A stretch of 64,000 nucleotides of DNA, taken from positions 45,431,751 through 45,495,750 of the forward strand of contig NC_134020.1 in NCBI RefSeq assembly GCF_040712315.1. Direction: 5' to 3'. The stretch is from Castanea sativa. Taxonomy: Eukaryota > Streptophyta > Magnoliopsida > Fagales > Fagaceae. The notes under the pieces were generated by a model. The model was not told the origin of the DNA. It saw only the letters and a program-made list of their open reading frames with translations, and searched no databases. Shown here one piece after another: positions 10,138-22,100 of the stretch (positions are counted from its first letter, which is position 1; every line of letters begins with the position of its first letter). The translations under genes and the position numbers were made by a program.

Positions 10138-13100
10138 TCACTCCTTAGTCTCCATCACCACACCCTTCTTTTCATACTTCATTCCCACCAAGAACCTCAT
10201 GCTCACCTACACCAACACAACATAACCAGTTAAGTACCACATGAAAATTTATTATTCTCAAACCCACTAAGCGGGTAATAGCCCTCCACATAGTTGCTTG
10301 TTATAATAAATCTAAGGATGCATTATTTTTCACATATTTACAAGTGTTGGAGATAGCTTATTGTGATTTGTTCATAATTAAATAATTAAAAAATGAAAGT
10401 AATATTACTTTAATCACAATTTATTTAAATGACAACAGCTTGTTATAATTGTTGAAAGTGATGTTACTATAATCACAGTAGACCCAAATGAAAGTGATCT
10501 AATCACATATAGAATAGTTCGGCAGTTGTTATAAAAAAATTGTGAAAAATGTTACATAGCTAACACTAATTGTTATACCTGTTTAGGATCGTAAGTAGCA
10601 TACTTATTGTATTCAAGGGGGCTATCATTGTGCTTTGAGGGAACCAAGCGACCACAAGGTACTTTTATATCATCTTTCCAAACAAAGTGTTCTGATTCAT
10701 CAGTCTTCTTTCGACCCAAACCCTTCACCCCATGCTTCTGGTTTTCCAAGGATTTGGAATCCTATTTTAACAAATTTTCAATATTTCAATCAAGGGTTTG
10801 AAGCAAACTGTGTCAACACACTCACAAAGGCGTAGAACCAGCTTATATATACCTCAGGTGGACTCTTTAGCTCAGTAATTTGATCTCCTAGAGAAGCAAT
10901 TGCGAGGACCAAGAACCCTTCTGGCCTGTCTACAGCAGTGAACCCGTATCTAGCAGCTTCTGCTGCAGCATCAGAACAAATTATTGCCCTGCCAAACTAT
11001 GACAAGAACCACAAGATCTGTGTAAAAGATTTATGAACTGTATAGATAGAGATGAAAAATTGACAATGCAGTAGAAATAGCATTTATAAATTATCACCAT
11101 GTAACCCGGGACAGGAAGATGACATATTGATGGCAAAAATCCTTTATGCAAGTGCCTCAATAAATTTGAGGTGCGGGTGCCTGTAAAGGAAAATTTGTAC
11201 ACAACTTAGAAAATCATCCCCCAAAACCCACAAGAGAACTAAAACAGAATGGAGAGATTATAGTAGAATGAGCTTCTTACCACACCATAAAAGGACTTTG
11301 TTTGGTAACTTCTTTATTTCATCATAAGAAGGGTGCACATTTGTTTCCACAGCAAATATGTTATCAATGGACGCACCATATTCCTATAAATTATAGAGGT
11401 TCAGAGTTTCTATTTTTAACTTTTTAGATAGGAAGTAGAGAGGAGACATTGTTCAAAAAATCATGACCATGATAAATTATGAAGTGCCCCAAAAGCTTAA
11501 ACTGTTATGAGAATTTGTAAATTTAATTATTTAACTATTATTCTCTGTTATGAGAATTTGTAAATTTAATTATTTAACTATTATTCTAACAGGGCATATA
11601 TGGATCTGTAATTGCTAGCAAGCAAGAAAATTCCATCAATTTGCATGACTCACGATATCTCCAACTTTGACAGGTTCATAAGTTTTCTGCAGATAGTTCA
11701 GGATCATGTTGTAGTCCTCAGAATCTTTATCAAGTGGCGAAATTGAGCATCCCAGTTTCTTGTATTGATCAGACAACGGATCATCAATGGTTGAGCCACT
11801 CATGTCTCCTATAAGGTGTGAAGCCACAGTTATGTCTCGAACAGTTTCTAGTGTAGCTGCAGCCTAGAGATTAGGTAGTGTAGTGTTAATAGTTGTACAA
11901 GAATCTTAATGCACAGGAGACATAAGAACTTCTGTTTCCCTTACATCATCTGCAAGTTCTTGAAAGTCCTGAAAGATGAAAGGCCTGGTGGAGTGCATCA
12001 GAGTAAACCATCTTTGGCTAAAATCTGACCAAACAGCCTCAGCCTTCAGCCCGGTCTCTTTCATTGATTTCACCTTTTCAATGAACTCTAGGAGAACCTC
12101 CTGGCCTGATGATTATTACTTTGTCAATCGTTTTATAGAGTAGAAAAAAGACTTACAGAAGAAGATCCAGGGTGGGGTTTTATACATCGTTTCAAATGAA
12201 AATCAGTGACCATCCCTATTGGTAGGTCTGGGGGGTCATGTCCGATCTCCATCAGAGCATACCTAAGTGAAGTACAGAACATCACCCCAATTAAAAAGAC
12301 GAAGTACAAAATGGATAATGGACTGTCTGCATATATCAATAAGTCTAGTAACACAACATTTTTCATAACCTTCTTCACAATATGCCATGTCAGCGGTTGT
12401 GAAAATGTTATGTTCCTAGTATCATTCGTCTGCATATAAATCAAAATCATACTTGTATATCTCCTGACTGCACAAAACCTTCATGAAATTGGCAACCAAA
12501 GGCTCAAGTTTGCAGTGTGTGACAGCAACTCCTAGCTGGCGAAGTGCAAGACCTCCATGTCTCACTTCAATTCCATCATCCTACCAAAGGCAAAACAAAA
12601 CTCTTTCAATCATTAAAAATAAAGCTTCACAAGTTAGCCTTGGGTCATCACTAAGAATAAGGAAAGAAGCAATTGTACCATGTCTATTGGAAAAAATTTC
12701 AGTAGCTTCTTCTGGAACTTCTTCTCTCTTTCCCAGGGCTCAAATTCATTTCCAGTTATTTCCTCAAAGAGCCTCACATACTCTTTCACGGCATTTTCCA
12801 CATCTTCCCACTGTTTGAGCCTCTCCTCTGCGTTTGGATCATCACCCACTCTACCTTTCTTATAGTACAGATGCAAGCCGCGCTCTGGCACTGTGATCAG
12901 TTGCATCACACAATAGCTGCACCAATTAAAATTCAATACTCAGTACAAAGTAAAAGAGGTTGATCTGAAGCAGCATGCTAAGGGGTTTCAAAAAGTTACT
13001 CATTCAGTCCATGCCCTAAGTCACAAAGAGAAAAGGCACAATTGTACAGTATCCCATCTTTTTCGAATATCTCTCCGCCTTGCTCCTGCAATTTGGAATC

Positions 13101-15507
13101 CTTGTATACTCCTCTCTTACCATAAAGCTTTAGCTGCATCCACAGAGTGAGTTATTAGCACAAAAGGTTCAGTAGCTGCATGTAGCTACTTCTGCTGAGA
13201 GTAAATGAAACATGTCCATACTTCTGCTGAGAATGATTTGAGTGCCTCCTCACTAGGATCTTGTTTATCCCATGGAATTCCTTTCCCTTCTACCGAGAGA
13301 TCACTGACAACATCATAAGCTTCTAAGGGTTGGGCTTCTTTTTTCTGAATACTATCTACCAACCAAGCTTCACTCACTACACGAATGCCTCTCTCCCTGT
13401 GAAATATTGCAATCTCAGTCGATATTTCTTGTCTTCAAAAAGAGTTGACAAGAAAATAATCTACAAATGCCATTTTGTTTTTTGTGAAAGGTTATATGTT
13501 CATAGGAAGTTGTACGACTTCCTGAGCACTTTTCTAACTAGTGTTTCTCTTGAGTAAATTGTCTCCCCACTCACATTGCTTCCACAAGTTTAGAGGTGCC
13601 ACCACGCTCTCTTTCAGCTGGAGAGACAACAAGACAAGTCGCACCTGCAAAGGTCGTTACAACTAATTCCACCTAAGCACTGAGCATGAACATCCATAGC
13701 AGTTGGCAGTTTAAATTTCCAATTTGCCAAGTTACCAATGACTGAGTTGGCAACTTTCCCTCCATGTTTTTCAACCTCTTTTCTCCAATAATCCTGCATT
13801 CACCAACAGCAATATGTACGTTGTCCAGATTATATAGTACTAAAGAGACAAAGTAATGGCATCATGACTAGCAGTTGCAACGATATTGTGTGCCAACATA
13901 CATGTGTTCGAGAAAGACGGCCCATAAGAGAGATCATCATTCCTGTAAAAGGTTTATCTGTGGTGACTAAATCCCTGTGAAGCCGGCGACTTGGATCCTG
14001 ATAGTTCTTTAGTAACTATGCAACACAGAGAGATCTCAAATAAATAACCAGAATTTTGGGCACAAACAATAAACAAGATTTGAGGAAATGAAAGTACATC
14101 TGAAACAGGAGAATTGAGAACAGAATCTGGTAATTTGATTTGTTCTTGTTTCCTTGGAGGATCATTGGTGCTGAACGTGCAAGAAGACCACTCACTATAA
14201 AATCCTCTGCAAGAATAGCGTGTACCGATGTACTCCAAATTGCTGTTGCAAACTGGGCATTTCTCCAACACCCCATAAAACAGCAAATCTTGGCTATCAC
14301 ACGATCAAGTCATCATCCAAAAAAGTCCACACAGTTAAGTCCAATCACTATAAAGTACAAACAAGTTTTCACAAACAATCATTTACTACCAATGAATTTC
14401 CGTGTGACTTTGCCTCTAGCATTTTACAAATTTGTGTCACCAATAACAGAAAAACAATTAAGACATTTACATATTATGTCGTTGGAGAGACATTAATCAC
14501 CTTCATTGCCATGCTAATTTGTAAGCTTGTAGTAGTTTAAATATTTTTCTTTTGGAAATTATATGGGGTGGTGGTGATTTATGCTCTAAGACAAGTTTTG
14601 ATGTGACGGCTCCAGGAATTTTGTTCAGGATGTTCCTTAAAAAGTATAAATTATACAATCTTATTTCTTTTTACCCTTTAGGTAATCAGGTTTGATTCAA
14701 TGTTATTTATTTCATTCCGTTTCGACCGTAACGGCCGAAAAATACCATGCTGGAAAACAAACCGGAACAGTAACCCGCCCCTATTCCACTTCGGAAAAAA
14801 TTTCAAGTCATTCCGGTCTATTTCGGGTGTTTTGATGAATACCGGCCGAAATTCAAGATTCAGCCGACATGAAGTTTGTGCTTAAAAAAAAATTGTTCTT
14901 AAAACCAAAACAAATTTGCATTTTGTAAACCAAAAAACCTTAAAAGAAAAAAAAATGAAAAGAAAAGAAATGAATAAAGGTGTTTGTACAGCTAAAAAAA
15001 AATCGTATTGAGAAATTTAAGACTCAACTTGAGAAGAGGCACTGCCGCACTGGTAAAAGACATAGAAGTTACGAACAAGAAGTTGTGAACAAAGAAGAAG
15101 ACAAAATGTAGATGAAGATATGATAAAATTTAAAAGTATAAAGTGTAAAAATCGAAGAGACAGAAGACGTGTGTAGTTAAGAACAAACAAGAAAAAATAA
15201 TTAAAAATGATAAGTAAGTAATATATGTCTGGTGATGAAAAATAATACTGTAATAAAAAATAATAAAAGGTTGAAAATGGTGTTGTATTGAACAGTGTGC
15301 TTAGTCAAATGAATCAAGTCACTGCCAAGCTTGTAGTAGTTTTGTTATAATTTTTTTTTTAGTTTTTCTTTTTTGCTTGAAAGAAGCCAATATACTGTTA
15401 AGTTGCTCAAATTATAGAATCAAAATTTAATTTTATTGGTATAAAAAAAAAATTCAAGAGTGGTCCCAAATTTTTTATTAAAAGTAAATATATATAAAAC
15501 TTTAAAT

Positions 15508-15549
<42 letters not shown>

Positions 15550-15893
15550 CAAATCATAAGGTGGCGCCGCCACTGCAAGTGGGAGTCAAAGACTAACCAT
15601 TTAGAGACAATAGCACTATCAGGGCCGGAGAAGTCTTCGCCATTAGCTTCCAGTATTTCACGCATTTGTTGGATAGAGAGATGCTCTTTAATGGCTTTAC
15701 AGAATTCTTCCAACTCCGCGGCTATCTCGGCCGCATTTTTTCCACTAGGCTGGCCGTTTTCATTTTCAGACCAGAGCTTCTTTGGAGACTGCTCTGCTTC
15801 ATGTTCCTTGCTCTCTGCCTTCTGCTTCCTTGTTATCACCTTTTCTTCCTCACCAGACGCACGAGCATGAGACCTTGTCTCGTGAACCTTCAC
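10138..15893 (-). CDS. PARP3: plant PARP3, PADR1/BRCT/WGR/PARP-domain protein
   Basis: This is a nuclear protein of the poly(ADP-ribose) polymerase family; Arabidopsis PARP3 is mainly a seed protein. Joined exons (minus strand): 15893-15598, 14293-14098, 14015-13902, 13793-13736, 13644-13575, 13396-13222, 13133-13000, 12916-12679, 12580-12453, 12262-12186, 12105-11945, 11863-11654, 11383-11281, 11180-11098, 10996-10853, 10761-10579, 10206-10138. All junctions are GT-AG and phases agree, giving 812 codons plus stop against 814 aa in Arabidopsis. Order: basic N-terminus; PADR1-type zinc site (C111, C114, C127, C137); BRCT about 187-300; WGR about 310-425; PARP regulatory domain about 440-600; catalytic domain to 812. 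The triad positions read C653 (LLWCGTRTSN), I687 (FGRAIICSD) and K782 (EYNKYATYD) instead of H-Y-E, so normal polymerase activity is unlikely. The codon matching the family's initial Met is GTG (15893-15891). An in-frame TGA lies upstream with no ATG between; the next in-frame Met is codon 77. Confidence 0.92.
11503..11588. repeat. 43-bp tandem duplication in a PARP3 intron
   Basis: Two abutting copies (11503-11545 and 11546-11588) are identical except at the last base. They lie in the intron between exons 12 and 13. Near-identity indicates a recent duplication. Confidence 0.9.
14294..15597. other. PARP3 intron 1 with repeat remnants
   Basis: This is the longest PARP3 intron (1304 bp). It holds a CG-containing block at about 14690-14880 with repeated GGCCGAAA and CCGG motifs unlike the flanking AT-rich sequence, probably a decayed transposon. 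A (TA)n run lies at 15510-15547, only about 50 bp from the exon 1 donor. Confidence 0.5.
15510..15547. repeat. (TA)n microsatellite
   Basis: Nineteen TA units just inside PARP3 intron 1, near the 5' splice site. Confidence 0.9.
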
Positions 15894-16128
15894 TTGTTCA
15901 AAACAACCATATGGTATTTTCGTTACTATGAGTATGAGACTTCCTTGTCTATTTCATGGCAATCCATTCACCCTAATTGGTCATGTCAACTATGTTACAA
16001 AGAGATGGTAAAATACAAGTGGCCAAAATATGTGTTGCTCCCTAAGAAGCATGGATATGGGTAAGGGTGCAACGCGATACAACAATTTTTTTTTTGAAAA
16101 ATACGGCCGCGAAACACATCTATTAAAT

Positions 16129-16131
<3 letters not shown>

Positions 16132-16161
<30 letters not shown>
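16132..16161. repeat. (AT)n microsatellite
   Basis: About 15 AT units, 240 bp upstream of the PARP3 coding start in the minus-strand sense. Confidence 0.9.
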
Positions 16162-16164
<3 letters not shown>

Positions 16165-16233
16165 TTTATATATGAAATTGAAAGTAACATAATAATGCAA
16201 ATCTATGACTTGAAATTAAAATACGAATAAAGA

Positions 16234-16367
16234 CCGTTATTAAATTTCAAATGCACTATTAATTTTCAGAGCATGAATGTTTTTGAAAGTATTTGATTCA
16301 CCGTTATTACATTTCAAATGTACTATTAATTTTCAGAGCATGAATGTTTTTGAAAGTATTTGATTCA
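16234..16367. repeat. 67-bp tandem duplication upstream of PARP3
   Basis: Two adjacent 67-bp copies start CCGTTATTA (16234 and 16301) and differ at only a few bases. They lie about 340 bp upstream of the PARP3 coding start. Confidence 0.88.
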
Positions 16368-19009
16368 TTTTGTTCTCGTATTTTTTTATTATAAAAAAAA
16401 TACAAGCAAGATTATAAAAAAAGACACAACTTTCATGCCAAGGTGTGTTTGTTTTGTGAAAGTATTTGACTAGGATATATATGTAAAAGTATCTCAACTA
16501 GGCATGTTGAAGTTTGATATGGTACAACTTTTACTCACCCTCCAAATGAGGCGTGTCTAACACGGATACAACACCCCAAATTGTATCTCAAATTAGGACA
16601 AGGCTTGTCTATCTAGGTTGCACCCTAGACTTTACACTATAGGGCATAAACTTTTAGCCCATGAATTCAAAATTAATTACTACTTAATTTTTAATTACTT
16701 TTAGTCCCTCAGAGACCAAGTGATCACTCTAACAAACCAACCTGTATATCACTTACACATGTGAAATGGTGCTAAGTGAAAAGTAAAACCATTGTGTACC
16801 AATTACAACTAAGTGTTACTTGTCCTAAAAATTTTCCCAAACCAAAAGCAATCATGATAAGACTAAAAATAATCACTTTAAATTTAAAAGACTAAAATAG
16901 TTCATGATCTAAACTCTAAAGTTTAGACATCACTAGTGTATAATTTGGCCACATGTTTTGGTTTTTGTATATTGTAACTAAGTTATAGTTAAGTAAATTT
17001 ACTTAAGAGCATCCATATAATACAGGTATATGAAGAAGAAAGAACATAGACATATACTCCTTGAAAGTTGAAACCCTTTGAGATAATAGACATGATGAAT
17101 GACCAATTAAACAGATAAAGTGCAATAAAACCACTGAAGTAAACTGCAATTAACAAGAACAAACCTTCATCTTTCAGCTAGGACTTTGTCTCTGCTTACA
17201 AAAGAAAACAATGAAGAAAACGAACTGTACAAAATCTAGCAGAACCTAATAAGGTTTAGCAGTGCAACGTAGTTGGAGAACATAAGCTGAGGGACTCTTT
17301 TTAATTACAATGGCCGATCTTGAAAGCAAAGGCAAACCCCCAAAACGACACGTACATGCTTTTACTGCAAAGCCTTATGCTCCTGTGTCGACAGCACAGA
17401 TCACCATGTGTTGTAGGACATGTACATGTAAGATACGTGTCCAAATGGGTACTTTTGAAGGCCTAAGCCATTGACAAGTAGCATTCTAAGTTTTATAGTG
17501 AGTGAATGAAAGGCTTAGACTTTGCTGCATATCGTGCACGAAGACATGCTTTTGTGTAATTATTTTGCTCCATTTGGCAGCTTCTTGAAGTAGGAGCTGC
17601 AGAAGTAAATAAATGATTGGTTACAAAGCCTAATGGACATGTAGAAGAATGGTCAAAAGTGGTTCTTGGGGTTGTGATGCTCTAGCTTTTATATGGGCCA
17701 GATGCGGTTTGTGGTGTATTGGGCTGATGGAGTATAGTTGTAAGTTGTATAGGCAATTATTAGGTCCTTTTTTCTTGAAAAAAATCCAATGTTTTTGGGG
17801 TTCGGTGCTGCTTGTCTTTTATATGGGGCAGGAGATATAGTTTTGAGCCCTTTGTTTTTTTTCATTTTTATTTTATATTCTATAAACCTGTTTTGAACTC
17901 AGGGCTTTCTGTTGGAGAAAATTTCACTTGGGACAGATTTTTCAATTTGTTTTCATAAATTGTAACATGATAAATTAAAATTATAGTTTTATTATTTTCA
18001 CATAATCTACTATTGATAACAATTTTATGTATCAATTATAATACGTCGCATTAGTATTTCTGAAAATTTTTATGTTCCTTAACTTTAAAGTTTGAAATAC
18101 TTAAAAATAATGACACAAGTGAATTATTATTTGATATATTGACCTGGACTTCAATCCATGTTAAATAGTTATTATTATTATTATATAAATACAGTAGAAT
18201 TTTAATTTATGGCATCCACTCCAAGATAATTGCTCTTTATCATCAATTCTAAGACACTTGTTGTTGTTGGTTTTTTATATAGACTGGATTTGAATCCCAA
18301 TTCTCTTATTCAACAAAAAAAAAAAAAAAAAAAAATTTTACTGGTTGAGCTAATTGAAACTTATCAATCCATATTAAACTGTACCAATATAAAGAAGGGA
18401 ATCAAATAAAATGTTTTATGCAAAAACTGTTTATAGTAATTTTTTTAAACTTCCTGTAATTTTCAATTACATGAATTTTTTTAAATGTAAAATTTGAATA
18501 ATCCAAGATGACTTTAAAGGTTGTTTATTGTCCACAAAATTGAAAGCAAATTTGGTAAATGTTTTGTATGGTAAATAATTATAATGGAAAATGAAATATA
18601 CTTTTAACTTAAGAAGTGAAACTGAAATGGCCTTTGAAGTAACGAAATCCAGGCCGGTTTATAGAAAGTACGATCTAGGGAGCATTGTACTTCATGGCCT
18701 GTTCTCGTTTCAACATCAGCGGAAGCGAGGCCTTTTTACTGATCTGGGTTGGGCCTAGAGTGGTACACCAAATGTGGCAGCCCAGTAACTATGTTTCACC
18801 AATCTTGCTTCTTCCTATTCTTCTTCTTTAGGAAAATAGTGAGGGGGGAGGGGGTAATGTTCAAACTTTAAACTACAAACACAGGGCACACAAAAGAGGT
18901 CATTATCACTAAATTATTAATTGAACCCTATCAATCTAATTTTGTCAAGAGTGTGACAAAGAGTCCATACAACAATTTAAAAAAAAAAAAAATCTAATTT
19001 GATGATGGG

Positions 19010-19182
19010 AAAAGTTAATTAATGCCCTAAGGGCATTAGTTTAGAAAATATTTTTTTATGAGAAAATTAAATTTTAAAAAATTATTTTTAACACTTTGAA
19101 TTTTTTATAAAATTAGAATCAAAACTTTTCTGAAATGGTCAATTAACAAATACTCTAAAGACATTCATTAATCTGACCATTT
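19010..19182. mobile_element. MITE-like inverted-repeat element
   Basis: The left end contains TTAATGCCCTAAGGGCATT. The right end, on the other strand, is a similar but diverged TTAATGAATGTCTTTAGAG sequence, with AT-rich DNA between. A related terminus with TAATGCCCTAAGGGTATT recurs at about 29700-29730. No transposase is present; exact ends and superfamily are uncertain. Confidence 0.45.
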
Positions 19183-22100
19183 GATGATTACAAGAGTTAA
19201 CACCTTGAGATTCATAAGGTAAACAACCATGGCGTGGATTTCCTAGCAAGTTGAAACCCATTTTGTGAATTTTCCACTTGGCTTGAAAATTATTTGTAAA
19301 GATACCTAAAAAACTTCTATCTTTTGTGGGAGCTAGGTGGTATCCCATGAAATGATCTCATAAGATCACCCTCTTACGTAAGACATATAGAGTCTATTTG
19401 CCATCATTTTTTCATTTAATTTTTAACTTATTTGTTTATGTTTAGTTTTTAAAGCCTCAACTTGTTTTTAAGGCACCAAACTTTAAACCAGCTTCCCTTA
19501 CACATATCATCTTATGCATCTAACCTTATGATTTCATTTCAATATGAAATGCAAAATCTATATTTATGTGTGTGTGTGTGAGAGAGAGAAAGAGCTCATG
19601 TTGGAGAGTATGAGGTTGTACCATGTGGCACATTCTTTCAAATTATCTTTATTTAGGTGTCTACTTTAACAAAGCTTGCATTCACATCAAAATATTAGTT
19701 CATTAAACTAGCCAATAAAGTAAATGCATCTATTAATTATCTATAGTTGTGCATTAATTATTTACATTAAATAAGTTTATATTATTATTTTTATAAACTC
19801 TATATGAGAAATAATTTTTAGCTGGAATAATAATAATAAATTTAGAATGTGACATTCTTCCTCATGTTTAATTGCTTTGACAACAATTGAAACTAATGCA
19901 CCATAAGAAATTAAGTATTTGTGAATTCATATGTGTGTGTGAGGAACTAAATTGTAGTATTTATTCTATGTAATTAAAAAATTAAAAATGTTTATTTTGT
20001 TATATTAATTATTTTAAACATAATGATTGAATTTTTTTTATGTGAGAAACAATTGATTTGAAATTTGATATTTTTGCTCAAATTTAGTTTTTATTTTTAT
20101 TTTTTATTGAAACAATGTCTAAAAAAAAGAAAATAAATAAATAAATTTAGTAACACACAGTCAAGAATGTAAAAACAATAATTGAAGGAAATTTGCATTT
20201 TTTAATAGGTATGAAACATGCCTATCTATATTAGCCACTATATCATGCAATTTTCATTTTGCAAATGCGTATATGTATATATTGTATGATCAAGTCACTA
20301 CATTACTCTTAATGTCTTTCTATTTTTTTTTTTTATAAAATAACTAAAGATTACAATTTTTTACAAGTAAATTTATTGAAATAATTTTTTTATACATTGA
20401 TAGTTGCGATGAAGGATTTGAACCCTAAATGTCTTTATTGAAAATACTGCGAGACATTAATCAGTTAAGTTACAAGATTCTTACAAAAATTTATTAAAAT
20501 ATTGGAGAAAACTAATAATAAGTTGCACCACACTTTGTGTAACAACTCATATAGTATATATAATGTGCTAAAACTCTAAATTTTTTATTTTTATTATTTT
20601 TTAATTTTAAAAAACAACTAAAATTGCTTGAGTTAGTTTGGGTTTAGTGTTAAATCATCGCTTGACCTGATTCTTTAAGATGGGGAATAGTTAGATTGTT
20701 TGAAAACTGGTAAGATTGTTAAGATTTAGATTAGAAAATTTTATGTGCCAAAACATTAAGAATTTTCATGAGTGTAATAAAGTTATTAAAAGGTCAAGTT
20801 AGGAGTTATTGTGTTGAAGTTCAAGAAGCTCACTCAAGAATCAAGACATCATTAAAGTTAGAAATTTCATAATACTCTCGCTCAATCCTTGATTGACTGA
20901 GAATTTGGAACTAGCATTCCTAAATCTACGTACTAAGAATCTAAACAAGTGCGGTTCTTCTTGAGCATAAAGGCCCTAAGTAGAAAATCCTCTTTTATGC
21001 ATATACATCTTAAAAGCCTAATTTTTTACACTAATTAATTTCTTTTGAAATTGGATAAACTGTCAAATTTGTAAGTGAGTACACTTGCACACCAAATTTA
21101 TAGTCTAGTATGGAGGGTTTGTTTGTGTTAGAGATTGTGTGGAAGAAGTCCAAGGTTTGAGGTGATGCCGTAGAACTGTATGGGTTGTTTGCTATGCAAA
21201 GGTTTTGTAAATAGACTGTTGCAAAAAAATATTGTATTAGTTATCCTAAGGTGGTTTTTACAGTTTTCACTTCTTTTTGACCAAATCCCTGTATTTGTTT
21301 TATTCTTTATTTTACTGCTTTTAAATTATGGATTTATGGTAATATATTTGTGATTTCTTTATCATTGTGTGGTTGTTAAGTCATTATTGATTGTTTGGGA
21401 TAAAAGTAATAATCATTCTATTATTGGATCACATGGGTCAAACTTAGATTTTTTACTTTCCAAAATGTATTTCATAAAGTCTTGTGAATGAGTCTTGCTA
21501 TTTGTGTTGTGAAAATTTGTTTAAGTCTTCGCTATTTGTTGAATGTTTTGATCTTGGAAATATGTAGGTTGTCATTCCTCATGCTTTAAGGATTAGTCCT
21601 AAATAAGTCCTAACTCATGTATTCCTTAATTAGAGTAATGAATGTTTTTATCCTTTTCTCTATATTCTGTGGGCTGAGAACTTTTAGCTTGTGATTCCTC
21701 CTTTAGTAAAGGATACCTTGTCATAAGGTGAAGACATTAGACATACAATGATAAACAATCTTTGATCTTAAAGTCAGTAAAAAACAAGATACCGTCACCC
21801 TAGGCTACCACAAAACCTAAAAAAATGTCTTGTCCTTTACTAATTAGTGCACACTAGTTTGCACTAATTTGTAAAAATGTCATATTAGTAAAAGACAACC
21901 TGTGTAGGCACATGTAAACTTGTTTGTCCTTAAATTCTTTTCCTTTCAGTCCTCCTGTGCATGGACTATTAGGTTTTAAATTTTAATGATGATGATGTAT
22001 ACTTGATGGCAATACTAAAAAGGATATGCATGGAGGAAAAGAAACTGAGCCTCCTTACCGACCAGCTTGGTGGCTAGCTAGCTAGAAAGTTGCTATACCT

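Noticed and set aside
12133..12450. Extension of PARP3 exon 10 through KRCIKPHPGSSS to a GTAAGT donor
   Set aside because: The donor GTATAA at 12185, joined to the acceptor before GCCAGG at 12105, restores the conserved KRC-Q-EVLLEF sequence and the phase. The longer form would add residues not found in the family.
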